Positions 1-10,069 of a stretch of 64,000 nt of DNA are shown here, one piece after another. The translations under genes were made by a program, and so were the position numbers. The notes under the pieces were generated by a model. The model was not told the DNA's origin and did not search any database. It worked only from the letters and a program-made list of their open reading frames with translations. The DNA is from Balaenoptera acutorostrata (lineage: Eukaryota; Chordata; Mammalia; Artiodactyla; Balaenopteridae): the NCBI RefSeq assembly GCF_949987535.1, contig NC_080064.1, positions 39,938,282 through 40,002,281 of the forward strand, read 5' to 3'. Position 1 is the first letter of the stretch; each line of letters opens with the position of its first letter.

Positions 1-804
1 ACGCCCACCAACATGATTCTCCTCAGAAATTAATGTACCCATTACCATTTACATCTCCGGGCCATTTTAGGATAGAAAGATACAAACATTGGGGGACAAG
101 TGTCATTTATTCCTAGGTGGAAAAAAGGACAAAGAATCCTCTGGAGTCACACAGGACAATGCACCATCACGTCTCTATGGGCAAACATGCATTTGACAAA
201 CACCAGCCACATGTGGGCAAAGCCCTGGTCTTGGGTCCAACATGGACCCTGCCCCAGGAAGAGATCAGGATTTCTTGTGAGTGCCATATGTCCCCCAGAA
301 GGCCACATGCTCCCAGAGGGCAGGCCCTCACCTACTCTATCCCTTGTCTCTCCTCCAGGACCGGCTGCCCAATGTGCGGCATCCAGTGCAAAATGAACAC
401 GTAGGGCCCCTCATTCATAAACTATGAAGAATTTAAAAGCAGTGACAGCAGAGCATTTAAACAAGCAGGGGGCGGTGGGAGGGTCTCAGGCCTGTGGAGC
501 TGTCCTGCCCCACTCAGTGCCCAACTCCCTGTCCTGCACAGAGTATGCAGTCGGCAAGCAAACTGTCCATGGAAATGAATGGAACTTGTGTGGCTTGTGC
601 AAGCCCAGAGCACTCTGGCCTCCTCACCAAGGCAGTTGGGCTGGAGGTGGTTTGAATTCTCTTTTTCCCCAGTCTCAATTCTTTACATCTCTTGGAGGAG
701 GGGGCGGAGGGTACAGTTCACACAGAAAACACACTTCCCTGGATGAGCGAGTGGGCAGGAGGGAGCAACCAGCCTTTCTGAGCCTTTCTCCTTCTTGTTT
801 CTTG
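1..804. other. unique sequence, no feature recognised
   Basis: No repeat family, exon or RNA gene is recognisable here. Open frames of up to about 130 codons occur on both strands but overlap each other and resemble no known protein. I treat the stretch as non-coding. Confidence 0.5.
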
Positions 805-960
805 CCACAAGATATAAACTAATCTACTTAGTTAGAAAAACATGGTTTATTGCAATCTAAGTAATTTGTATTTCTTTTTCTACCACAAGATGTAAACTAA
901 TCTAGTTAGCTAGAGTAAGTTGGTTTAACTGAATTCAGAGTAATTACACTGCAAAGTAAA
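805..960. repeat. old 78-bp tandem duplication
   Basis: Two copies start at 805 and 883. The leading 31 bp (from CCACAAGAT) match at 28 of 31 positions, and the rest of the unit, around TGGTTTA...GTAATT, is recognisably similar. The segment is AT-rich and no interspersed-repeat family was recognised. Divergence suggests an old local duplication. Confidence 0.7.
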
Positions 961-964
961 GCGA

Positions 965-1020
965 TGTGTGTGTGTGTTTTTTGGTTTGCCGGGCTTTTCT
1001 TTTCTTTTTTTTTCCTTCCC
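965..1020. repeat. low-complexity (TG)n and T/C-rich tract
   Basis: A short TG run is followed by a T/C-rich stretch containing a run of nine T. It is simple low-complexity DNA with no gene feature. Confidence 0.7.
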
Positions 1021-2427
1021 CTTTCCAGTATTCAAAGGTTGAGACGTATACGCACTTATGATTAAATAAAACCCAGCCGTCTTTTGGTTTGCCCGGGCCT
1101 TGGCCTCTCTGGAGGGTCTCAGCCCCCATCACCACCACCTGGGATTTCCCGAAAACGTGCTGGAGGTGGCATGGAAAATCTAGTATGTGTTCTGGTGGAA
1201 AAACAATTTGTAACAACATTTCCTGGAGCAGTCGAGTTCCAACTCATTGGGAAGGTATTTACCGTACGCTGGAGGGCTGACGGGGCAGCTCAAGGCTGGG
1301 GAGAAGGGACACTGGGCTTTGTCCTGGTCACTTCAGGTGGCGGTAGGGGATCCCAGGCAGCCCTTCTGGGTGCTGGGCCCTGAACTCCCTCTTCCCAGGC
1401 CTGCCACGTCCTGGGGCTGGCCAGGGCACACTTCAGGCTCGCTGACCGTTACCCCCCCACCATGGGGCAGGGAGAGGATGGAGGCTCACAGCTGGGAAAT
1501 GACCCGTTGGAAGCCACGAAGCCAAAAGCACAGGCTGACCAGGTAACACTGCTAATCCCAGAACCCCCAACCTTCCTAACAGGCCAGGCGACCCATGCCC
1601 ACCAGGGCACCCTCTGTGGGAGGTTGTTGACCAACGCCCTGAGGGGCTGGGCAGCTTGGCTGTGAGAAGTTCTTCCTTGCTTCCCCACCAGGCCCAGCTC
1701 CGGCTTCGGTGACCTGGTCTTTCCCCTCTGCTGCAGGACAGCCCTGCAGGTATCTGGGGAAAGCAACTTAGTCTTCCCCAAGCATCTTTCCTCTGTGCTG
1801 ACTCTAGGCTCTTCCGGGTCCCCGGGGCTCCCCTGCTTCACTCCCACTGCCTCCTCTAGACACGGACCTCCTCTCTCCTCAGCACCCATGAGCGCTGGGG
1901 AGGGCACAGCCTTTGCTCCAAACTGCCCTGTGGGCTGGAAACAGGATTTGGCTGGGATAAGCCAAAAACGTTTCCAGTGGTTATCCCATGGAAAGAGGAA
2001 CACTTGGGAGTGACCCAAGTGACACTGTTAATGGTAGGAGAGACGCCCGATAAGATCCCTTTGGTTCTGGCAGATCCAGCTGGTGGCTTACCCGGCGTTA
2101 CTATGCCTGCCATCCTCAGACCAGGTGTCCCCCTTCCCCACCTGACTTTAACAGGTGAAATTCAAAGTGGCTGCTTTTTGTCCCTTGAGGCCCCAGCGCA
2201 GACCCAGGTAGGAACACACAGGGTGGCCAGCACCCCATGGATGTGAACCCTTATCAAAGCAAGTAGTGCAGCACAGAGTTCCCATTTCCCTCTCCCCTTC
2301 CTCTCCTCCATCACGCTGCCCCATCACCTGGCTTCAGGAGCAGAGCAGATATGTCCTTTCTGGTTGAAAATATCTGGAGAAGAGCAGTACACAAGTAAAG
2401 TAAAGGAACTCAGGGAGAGGAGGGGAA
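1021..2427. other. unique GC-rich intergenic or intronic sequence
   Basis: About 1.4 kb without a confidently recognised repeat. A 189-codon open frame on the minus strand (1449-2018) has no recognisable domain and competes with plus-strand frames, as expected for chance frames in GC-rich DNA. A palindromic NF-kB-like word lies at 1141. Confidence 0.5.
1141..1150. promoter_or_regulatory. kappaB-like palindromic site
   Basis: GGGATTTCCC matches the Rel/NF-kB consensus GGGRNNYYCC on both strands. The match is exact, but a 10-bp word arises by chance in long sequence. There is no evidence of use. Confidence 0.25.
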
Positions 2428-2620
2428 AGAACCTACTGTGTGCCTGCACAGGCCAATGTTCTCTCTTAATCATCACATCATCTTTGCTGCCGTTTTATAG
2501 ACAAGGAAACTGAGGCACGGTCCATCAATTTGCCCAAGTTCAGCAAGTGCGTGAATGGCAGGGCCAGGCTGGAACCCAGGCTGCCTGTCTCTATATCCTG
2601 TGTCACCTCCACAGCCCCAC
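2428..2620 (-). mobile_element. MIR SINE fragment
   Basis: Reverse-complement MIR features are visible: CTACTGTGTGCC, then GAAACTGAGGCACGG, then CCCAAGTTCAGCAAG and GGAACCCAGGCTGCCTG. MIR is a tRNA-derived SINE that stopped moving before the placental radiation, and this copy is strongly diverged. Confidence 0.8.
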
Positions 2621-3789
2621 GTGGCCTCCTAACTCCGGAAAGTGATAGAACTCCTGACTGTTTCCAGGCTTCTAGATTCTTTGTATATTTCCAGTGTTTC
2701 CAACACACCCTACAGCAGGGCTTGGATAACTGGAAATGGGGGGAAGTCACCCACCTTTGGGAAGACTTCCAGCACCTGGCAGGTGAGGCTGTGAGCCCCG
2801 ACCCCTGCCCATGTCCCTGAAGGCTGGCCAGCAATCACAAATGCCTTCCTTCACAGTCACCTTGGCAAAATGACTCTGGCCCAGGCCTCCAAAGACCAGA
2901 ACTAGCCTCAAGAATGCAGGCGTGAGGTTGACACCAGAGAAATCAGGAAGGGGAGGGATCTGATCCAAGACCTCTCACAATCACAAAGGTTTTTCTTAGG
3001 GCATTTCCTGCCCTCAGCTGCTTCTCTCGGGTTTCCGTCCTGGTGACCTGGACAGATTCCGTTGAGCTGGCCGTGGGAGGGGAGCTGGCTTCCTTGGGGA
3101 TGGCGAGGGTGCTGGGCGCAGTGTGATGGACGGTTGGAATTAATGAAGGAAGGGGCCTGGAGCCAGCTTGTTTGCCCAGGGGCAATTTTAGCAGCAGTGT
3201 GCAATTGGATAATTGAAATCAGGGGTGAGCGCTGGTATGCAAGGCGCCGGCTTCCAATACAAATATCGACAGCCGCTCCGGCACCTACCCGGCCTCTCTC
3301 CCTCCATCGCCAAACCTGCCAGGGTGTCTGGCCTGAACCCCTCCATGGAGAGAAGGAGCCCCTGTGTTGGTGCTGATGAGGAGGCCGACTCGGCGGAACC
3401 TGAAAGTGGCCTTGGAGGGAGGATGGAGATGAAGTTACCCCTCCAGCAAGGGCCGTCGGGGAGCCGAGCCTCCCGGGAGCCTACAGGCACTGCCTGGGCC
3501 TGAGCCTACCAAGCCCTCGGCTGGATGCTGGGGGGTCCATGGTGAACCAGGCAGATGTGGCCCTCTGTGCCCCGTGCTGAGGGCATAGACCTGATTAGAC
3601 ATGGTCCTTGCCCCCTCCGCCCCGAGCTCAGTCATGGGGAGAACAGACTCGCAAACAATGCCCCCAATATGGTGAGATCAACCACGAGGCAGATGTGGCC
3701 AGAACAGGGGTGCCTGGGGCAGACAGGGCCTGTGCAGCCGCGTGCTCGAGTCATCAGAACACCACCCAGTGCAGAGCAGCTGCTCAGTA
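2621..3789. other. unique sequence with candidate conserved element
   Basis: No repeat or exon recognised. The part around 3130-3270 is locally AT-rich with homeodomain-like words and is listed separately. Around 3240-3520 the sequence is GC-rich, with no open frame resembling a known protein. Confidence 0.45.
3130..3270. promoter_or_regulatory. candidate non-coding regulatory element
   Basis: Contains GGAATTAATGAAGG, then CAATTGGATAATTGAAATCA at 3202-3221, followed by ATACAAATATCGACAG. Several homeobox-type TAAT/ATTA cores fall in an otherwise GC-rich neighbourhood. The call rests on word composition only, and conservation has not been tested. Confidence 0.25.
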
Positions 3790-3905
3790 AGCACGTCTTG
3801 GGACTGAATGGAGTGAGACATGGGGAAAGTGTCCCAGGCAGAGGAACATCACACACAGAAGTTGGGAGGTGCCAGAGGCCAGGCGACCTGTGCCGGAGAC
3901 TCAAC
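3790..3905 (-). mobile_element. L2 LINE fragment, probable
   Basis: The pattern GTGTCCCAGGCAGAGGAACA...GTGCCAGAGGCC resembles the antisense L2 3' region (CATTCCAGGCAGAGGGAACAGC...GCAAAGGCC). The fragment is short and diverged, so the family call is tentative. Confidence 0.45.
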
Positions 3906-3979
3906 ATGTATCATACTCCACTCCAGGCCCTGCCCTGGGTCACTTGCACACATGCACATACAAGCCGCCTCTCCCTGTC

Positions 3980-4128
3980 CCATTCCACGACCCACTGAGA
4001 GAATCGTTACAGACCCATTTTACAGGTGAGTCAAGCAAGACTCCAAGAGGAAAAATAAGGTCCCTGGGCTTACACAGCTTGGAAGAAGCTAAGCGGGGAT
4101 TAAGGCCAGGTGATTAGGATGCCTGCAC
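3980..4128 (-). mobile_element. MIR fragment
   Basis: Antisense MIR pattern: CCCATTTTACAGGTGAG, then a diverged GGGCTTACACAGCTTGGAAG, then GCGGGGATTAAGGCCAGG. Ancient tRNA-derived SINE relic. Confidence 0.7.
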
Positions 4129-4195
4129 TCTCACTCCCGGAGTGGAGCTGAAGTGGAGACAGTGTGGAGGGAACGAGGGCCAGGACTTTGTCCTC

Positions 4196-4756
4196 TCAGG
4201 GTTCACCTAGCTGGGACCAGAGTTCCCTGGCTCCGCTGGCTTGGGAGGGGGCAGACCTGGCAGTCACAGTCTCCTGGGACCAGGGCATGAGGTGGCTGCT
4301 GTCCCCCGTGATGGGCCCTGGGAGCTGAACACTCGGGGGGGCCCTGCAGTGCCCCCACCCCTCCCCTGCCCTCATGGCGGTGACCCCGAGCTGCTGCACA
4401 GCCATGGCTGACGGGTCTCTGGGAGACACCTGTTTTTCATTGCAAGCCCCTGTGGCTCTTTGGCAATGACTGTGTTTGTTTTGGTGGGGGGCAGGGTGGG
4501 AGGGGAGAGCCGTTTCTGCAGGTCTGCAAGGCCCTGGGGTTGCTGGGGAGGCCGCAGCCAGCCCTGAGGAAAACGAGCATGGGGAAAGCATCCCCGGTGC
4601 GGCACAAAGCCTGGCCTCGCTCCCGCCCTCCCTAGCAGAGGGGCTGCGGACCTGGCGGGAGCGGCAGTGAACAGCCACAGGGGGAGCAGAAGGGAGACAA
4701 GACCACGGAGGCCAGGCCCTTAAAGCAGCCTCCCCTGCCTCCCTGACTCTCCTCAC
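4196..4756. other. GC-rich unique DNA with a long spurious open frame
   Basis: A 186-codon minus-strand open frame spans this GC-rich segment. Its product has no recognisable domain, signal peptide or repeat. Stop codons are rare in such composition, so I do not call it a gene. Confidence 0.4.
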
Positions 4757-4764
4757 AGTCGTCC

Positions 4765-5060
4765 ACTCAACCGTCCATTCAACACTGGAACATTCACCGA
4801 GCCTTCACAAGGAGCCCACTACTGTTTGGAGCCCTGAGTCACAGGCCCCTGGCTTCAAGGGGCACATGGTCTGTCCGGTGGGGGGACAGCTAAGCAAACA
4901 GACCGGCCGTGTGATGAGTGCTGTGAAAAGGGCAGCAGCTCAGGGGGCTGGGAGAGGCATGCAGGGCGGAGGGGCTCAGGGACAGCGTCAGTCAAGGAGG
5001 GCTTTCAGGAGGAGGGGGCACTGTAGAGAGCCTGGAAGGTCAAAGTACAGGGGAAAATGA
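4765..5060 (-). mobile_element. L2 LINE 3' fragment
   Basis: Antisense L2 landmarks occur in order: TTTGGAGCCCTGAGTCAC, CTTCAAGGGGCACATGGTC, TGATGAGTGCTGTGAAAAG, AAGGAGGGCTTTCAGGAGGAG. These parallel the L2 3' end read backwards. Old and diverged. Confidence 0.7.
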
Positions 5061-5234
5061 CATCTCACATGGGGTGAGGAGCACCGGCTGAGGGAACGGA
5101 AGTGAAAGAAAACTTTGCACAAACAGCAAGAAATTCCACATGGCTGGAGAAGAGCCAGGACTCAGGGCCAGAAGGAGAAAGAGGGCAGGTTGGGGGGCTT
5201 TTTATCCCCGCCTTTAATGCCCTCCCATCTGTCC

Positions 5235-5325
5235 CCATCTCTTCCCCTAGTCAAACCCACTTCCCTTTTTTCTTCTCTTTTCTCCTTTCCATTCCCTCTT
5301 TTCAATCCTCTCCTCTGCCCCATCC
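5235..5325. repeat. polypyrimidine (C/T) tract
   Basis: About 90 bases are almost entirely C and T, with blocks of CCCTTTTTTC and CTCTTTTCTCC. It is low-complexity sequence that could adopt non-B structures, with no gene evidence. Confidence 0.7.
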
Positions 5326-5327
5326 CA

Positions 5328-5525
5328 GCAGTGATAATGAGTCACATCTTGAAAGCTCCTTCTGTGTCTCAGGCACTGGCTGAAGCACTTTACAGAGTTT
5401 AGTGTTTGCACTAAAACTGTTTTACAGATGACGACACCAGCTCTAAGAGGCTAAGTAATTTGACCAAGATTACCCCACAGCTTCTGCAGAGCAGGGTCGG
5501 GGTCGCATCCAGAAGCCACAGCTCA
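5328..5525 (-). mobile_element. MIR fragment
   Basis: CTGTGTCTCAGGCACTGGCTGAAGCACTTTACA is followed by GTTTTACAGATGACGACACC and GAGGCTAAGTAATTTGACCAAG. This is the order seen in an antisense MIR. Confidence 0.8.
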
Positions 5526-5789
5526 GGTGTCACAGACCAAGTCTAGCCCACAGAGGACCAACCCCAAAACTCCCCTGGAAGATTGTAGGACAAGAAGGTG
5601 AGAAGAGAGACTTCCACAGGCCCTGGGCCTCATCCCATGATGAGCACACCGGCCACACAGGCGACGATCCAGGGCCAAAAGCTCCCCAGGTGCAGCCCAT
5701 TCGCTGGGAAGGAGCAAGGATCCTGAAACAGTGCCCAGCCAGGGTGGGACAGCCTGGGTGAGGCAGGTTGGAGCCTGAGCTTTCATGTA

Positions 5790-5880
5790 GGATCTCCAAG
5801 TAGGGGCTGGGGGAGGTCAGGGAGGGCTTCCGGGAGGCAGGGGCACTGGTGCTGGACTCCGTAGAGCTCGGACGGTGAGC
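5790..5880 (-). mobile_element. L2 fragment, short
   Basis: GTCAGGGAGGGCTTCCGGGAGGCAGGGGCACTGGTGCTGG matches the antisense L2 block 'GGAAGGCTTCCTGGAGGAGGTG'. Only about 90 bp is recognisable. Confidence 0.5.
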
Positions 5881-6174
5881 CCGAGATGCTAGGTGTGCGT
5901 GTCCAAGATGCTCCTCTGAGTCTATCTCTTCTGCCACAGTGAGAATCCATTCCCTCATGGGTGAGAAACCAGTGTTACTGCCTCCCTCCTAGCCTTTCCC
6001 AGGCAAATTCTCCTGAATTCCTATTATGATCTGTGACACGTGTGTTGGCATGTACGTGTGTGCTGTGGGGAAGAACTTTAGGGTCAGGATGAGTAGATTT
6101 GGTTTGGTTTTGTGTGTGTGTGTGAAAAGTAGCTCTTTCTCACTACAAAGCTTGTTAACATGCATTGTCCTGCT

Positions 6175-6255
6175 TTGTTCTCACCATAGTTATTATTATT
6201 CCCATTCTGCAGTTAGAAGAACTGAGAGTCAGAATAAAGTAATTTAGTAGTCAGA
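6175..6255 (-). mobile_element. MIR fragment, short
   Basis: TTATTATTCCCATTCTGCAG, then AAGAACTGAGAGTCAGA and AAAGTAATTTAGTAG form a diverged antisense MIR core. Confidence 0.55.
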
Positions 6256-6534
6256 GGTGCTGCTTGGACTCAGAAAAAACCTCCTACTTAACTCAGCTTT
6301 CAAGTCTCAGTCAGCATGTCACCTTCTCTCTAGAGCCTTCTGTGGACTTCAGACCCCGGCTCTATCAGCCTGCGTGGAAAGCACAGGTTTGGGGGCCTCT
6401 CCCAATGGCTGGGCTGTGAATACTTTCTTTATCTGGATCTGCAGCACCTTTCAGGCAATCTAACACACAGAAAGGGCTTGACCATTATGTAGCAAGTGGA
6501 TGCATCATAAGACATTAGCCACGATATTTTGAGA

Positions 6535-6722
6535 ACCTATGGTGATTCAGAATGGGCATATAAATACTGCCATCAGGCCTGCAAGTTAGATGCTATTACA
6601 TTTACAGAGAAGGAAATGGGCTCAGAGGAACCCATCCAAGGTCACATAGGTAGTAGGTCGAGCAGAATTTGAATCCGGGTTTGTCCGATTCCAAGCTTAG
6701 TGGCCTTGACTGCTATCCTCCC
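6535..6722 (-). mobile_element. MIR fragment
   Basis: TTACAGAGAAGGAAATGGGC, then CCAAGGTCACATAGGTAGTAG and TTTGAATCCGGGTTTGTC give the antisense MIR signature, including the internal B-box remnant. Confidence 0.8.
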
Positions 6723-7134
6723 AGATGAAGACACTGCTGTTGACTTTACTAATCCTCCCTTCCTCTCCCCTTCTTCCTTTCCAGTGGTAGAGGAGGCCAC
6801 GTGGAAGTATGCACCCCAGATAATCATCTGGAAGATGGGCCGTAACCCCGTAACCGGGAGGGGCCGAAAAGAGAGAAGATCAAGCTCTTCACACCCAATC
6901 AGACTCACCACCTCCTGCATCTCCACAGTCTGGCGAAAACTGGTGACCTCGGCCACAGAGTCGGGGCCAAAGGCGAGCAGATCCAGGAGCTCGAGTTCCT
7001 TGTGCCCAGGCTGCCCAGGACAGAGGGGTTTGGGCGGCTCAAGATCTAAGCGGCTCCTCGTCAGGAGCTAAGGAACAGTCCTTCCTCCTCTCTCACCTGC
7101 AGATCTCCTGCTCATCAATCGAGGGCCACCTGGA

Positions 7135-7150
7135 TGCCCTCTGCTGGTGG
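7135..7150. promoter_or_regulatory. CTCF-like core motif
   Basis: TGCCCTCTGCTGGTGG resembles the reverse strand of the CTCF core (CCASYAGRKGGC). Occupancy cannot be judged from sequence. A G-run follows directly. Confidence 0.3.
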
Positions 7151-7204
7151 GGGGGGTCTCCTCAGAGCCCACTCTCCCTGAGCCAGTCACTCCCTCCAGG
7201 CTGC

Positions 7205-7400
7205 CCGCTGTCTAAAACAATCATTTTGTGTTTGGTTACAGTTTTTATATCAATTTGATTATCAGTCTCCCTGTGAGCACAGACCTACTGCTCCATGTTG
7301 GCTTGTTAAATGAATGAATGCGTCAGTGAGTGAATAAGTGGGCCTGTGAATAAGTGGGTGAATAAATGATTAAATGAACTAGTGAACAATGAAGTAAATA
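7205..7400 (+). mobile_element. L2 3' end with degenerate TGAA-type tail
   Basis: TATCAGTCTCCCTGTGAGCACAGA resembles the L2 3' UTR 'TCTCCCCCACTAGAATGTAAGC'. It is followed by AAATGAATGAATG and degenerate TGAATAAG units, as in the L2 terminal tail. The tail extends to about 7400. Confidence 0.5.
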
Positions 7401-7654
7401 CGATAAATGAGAGATGGAAGCGTGACTGAAGGAGTAAGTGGCTGGCTGGGTAGTGAGTGAATGGCATGCACTTGGCCGTCCGCATGGCAAATTCTCCAAG
7501 GAGACCGGAAAATCTCTCTGCCATAGACAATCTATGGCGAGCCACACAGCAAAGTCTTTCCTGAGGCTGCCTGAGGCTTCAGTCCTGTCTCGGGGAAGTA
7601 GCAGGAGGCAGAGAGGAGCTTCCTAAAGACCCTTCCAGGGAAGTGGGGAAAGCA

Positions 7655-7790
7655 GCTCAGCTGCTAGCCAGGCTCTGCTGTTACCTGCCAGGTGACCTCG
7701 GGAAAATCAGTGCCTCTATCTGGGCTTCAGATTCCCCACCTGTAAGATGAGAGGACTGGACTGGACAGTTCCTAAGGGCCTTTGCACAGG
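7655..7790 (+). mobile_element. MIR fragment
   Basis: Sense MIR: GCTCTGCTGTTACCTGCCAGGTGACC, then TCAGTGCCTCTATCTGGGC and CCCACCTGTAAGATGAG. Diverged relic. Confidence 0.75.
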
Positions 7791-7929
7791 GCAAAAATTC
7801 TAGGGAGGATGCCACTCACATCTCCGTGTTGGCTCCTGTGCCCAAGCTGGGTCACTTCTCCAATCAGCTCTTGTAATCAGTCCTTCCAACATGGTACACC
7901 TAGTGCACAGCACGTGTCACCACGTATAA

Positions 7930-8140
7930 CTGACTCTCAAGAACTGGGGGAGCACAGAAGGTGGGATATCAAGGAGGGCTTCCTGGAGGAGGTGGTGCCA
8001 GTGCTGGGCCAAGAAGGCTGGGAGAATTTAAATGGGTGGAGAGGTGCTAAGAAGGCTCCTGGGTGTGGTGAAGAGCACAAGCAATGTCTGGAGGAAGAAT
8101 GCTTCTTTAGGTACTGGGAGATGGAAAGGGAGCTAAGAAC
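7930..8140 (-). mobile_element. L2 fragment
   Basis: AAGGAGGGCTTCCTGGAGGAGGTGGTGCCAGTGCTGGGC is a good match to the antisense L2 3' region. GAGCACAAGCAATGTCTGGAGG follows in the expected order. Confidence 0.7.
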
Positions 8141-8182
8141 AGACAGGCCTCAGCCTCCTGAACAGCTCTTTCACAGAAAGCT

Positions 8183-8352
8183 CAAATACCTTTGAGACCC
8201 TGGTCTGCTACTTTCTAGTTATGTGTGAGACTTTGGTATTTTTACAGTAAAATGGGAATAATCATGGTACCTGTATTTATAGGGTTTTCCTGAGGACTAG
8301 GTGAGGTAATGCATACCCAGTACCTGGCATAGTAAGAGCTCAGACTCCCTTG
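8183..8352 (+). mobile_element. MIR fragment (plus arm of an inverted pair)
   Basis: Sense MIR: CTGCTACTTTCTAGTTATGTG, then AGTAAAATGGGAATAATCATGG and CCTGAGGACTAGGTGAGGTAATGCA, ending in ACCTGGCATAGTAAGAGCTCAG. Confidence 0.85.
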
Positions 8353-8490
8353 GAGGCAGGTAAGGCAGTGTTACTATCTTTTTTGTACAGTGAAGGCAGT
8401 GAGATTCAGAGGGGAAGCAATGTCCCCAGCGCCACACAGCAAGCCAACCCTAGGTCTCTAGATTTCCTGCCCCCAGACCTAATCCGAAAA
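8353..8490 (-). mobile_element. MIR fragment (minus arm of an inverted pair)
   Basis: Antisense MIR: GAAGGCAGTGAGATTCAGAGG, then AGCGCCACACAGCAAGCC and CTAGGTCTCTAGATTTCC. It directly abuts the sense copy at 8183-8352. Confidence 0.75.
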
Positions 8491-8859
8491 ATCTAAGGTC
8501 AAAGGTGCGATAGGTTTAAGACACTAGCCTCCCCTGTCCTCAAAAATGATGCATGGCCTAGACCTTGTAACTATGCATCCGAGCATTTTCCTCCAAAAAG
8601 AGAGCTGCCCATCCAAGGTGGCCCCTGGGGAAGCGGGGTGATTTCCCTAGGAAGCTGCCACCCGCCCAGCTCTGGAGGCTGCTGCCTCTTTGGAAGGCAC
8701 TCTGGAAGCAGAAAAGCATCCTCAGGATGGCTCTGAAGAGGGTAACCTTGGTCTTGTGAGTCTGGTATCTGGAAGTAGCCGAGACTCTTGCAGTCGAAAC
8801 TTGGAGAGAAAAAGAATTCAGCCCTGTGCAGAGTTCCCGGCAGCACCTGTCCCTGTCCT

Positions 8860-8950
8860 GGGCTGTCACTCCCTGGAGAACAAGACCCTGTCTTCTGCAG
8901 TGCTGAGCACACGGCTGTGCGAAACACAAAAGGAAAAAATGAACAAATGA
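8860..8950 (+). mobile_element. L2 3'-end fragment
   Basis: GGAGAACAAGACCCTGTCTTCTGCAGTGCTGAGCACACGG and the ending AAAAAATGAACAAATGA parallel the final part of L2. Short and diverged. Confidence 0.45.
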
Positions 8951-9019
8951 CACTGGGGGAGGTCTGGGGGGGCCTCGTAGACACCACTCGGTCTACCTGT
9001 CTTATACGGATGGCCCAGC

Positions 9020-9122
9020 AAGGGGCAGGGGCTTTGCCAAGGTCACAGAGTCAGTGCTGCATCCAGAACCGCAGGCTACCCTCTCGGACTCCAAGCGTAG
9101 TGCTCCTTCCACTGCACAACCC
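9020..9122 (-). mobile_element. MIR fragment
   Basis: GGGCTTTGCCAAGGTCACAGAGTCAGTGCTGCATCCAGAACC and GCGTAGTGCTCCTTCCACTGCAC match antisense MIR from the middle to the 5' end. Confidence 0.75.
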
Positions 9123-9663
9123 ACGCTGACCATGGGGACTCCTCCTTGTGTTACAGGAACCTAGCAAGGCCACTGAGATTTGCATCCCCAGCACACTGCA
9201 CCGCACTTGGCTGGCCACACACTTGCTGAGTGCTTGCCAAACTGGACTTCAGCATTTCATCTGTGCTTGGAGCTTGTGAAATCTCTCCCTTGTGGTGTCT
9301 CTCCCCGTCCGGACTCCCCAGGTATGACAGGTAAGGCAGGACTGATGCCTGTGCCAGGCTGACCCATGAAATTCTAGAAGTGGAGGCATTTCCGGGCTGC
9401 AGATGACGACCTCTAAAGATGCAAAAACACAAGTTCCCTCTGCCTCCAGGGCTGGCAGTCCAGGAAGACAAACCCACGGTAGGACTGGCGGGATGGGCAG
9501 AAGCTTGCTGAGCCCATCCTGGGCTGCTCTCAGCACGCGCCGGAATGACACACACAGCATTCATCACAGGAGAGAAAACACAGAGTCACTGTCTCCCTCC
9601 TGGTGTCCCAGACTGAGTCTCTGTGATGGGGGCTTTCTCCCCCAACACGCACATGGTGCTGTG

Positions 9664-9849
9664 TCCACTCCATTTGGCTGCACTGGGTCTTTAGTTGTGG
9701 TATGTGGGATCTTCGTTGTGGCACGCGGGATCTTTTAGTTGCGGCACATGGGGTCTAGTTTCCTGATCAGGGATCAAACCTGGGACCCCTGCATTGGGAG
9801 CACAGAGTCTTAACCGCTGGACCACCATGGAAGTCCCTCCACTCCATTT
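9664..9849 (-). mobile_element. CHR SINE with perfect 12-bp target-site duplication
   Basis: The minus-strand SINE body runs 9676-9837. Its 5' start, read backwards, is GGACTTCCATGGTGGTCC. The word TCCACTCCATTT flanks it exactly at 9664-9675 and 9838-9849. The B-box, tRNA-like promoter and CHR-type 3' region are visible. CHR SINEs are restricted to cetaceans, hippopotamuses and ruminants. The copy is short, with no long A-tail left. Confidence 0.9.
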
Positions 9850-9936
9850 TAAAACTGACTGGATGTTATATGTTGGATGTCTCCACTTGATGTTAAAACT
9901 GATTGGATGACGTATGTTGGATGTTGCAAAGATGCT
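9849..9936. repeat. 44-bp tandem duplication
   Basis: Units start at 9849 and 9893, both beginning TTAAAACTGA[C/T]TGGATG and containing TATGTTGGATGT. The last part of the unit is more diverged. The array starts at the right edge of the CHR SINE, so the SINE landed at its border. Confidence 0.7.
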
Positions 9937-10069
9937 TCTGACAACCTGAGAGTACGGGGCTCAGTGAAGCCAACTGTCTGTGAACCCCTCTTTGGTTCCC
10001 TGACCTTCATTTGCAAAGCCCTACTTTGTACAAGGGAGTGTGCTGGAAATGCTGATGCCATGCCAGGAG

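Noticed and set aside
1449..2018. 189-codon minus-strand open frame
   Set aside because: No recognisable family or domain, and several overlapping frames. Not supported as a gene.
4196..4756. 186-codon minus-strand open frame
   Set aside because: GC-rich composition, no domain, and partly adjacent to an L2. Treated as chance.
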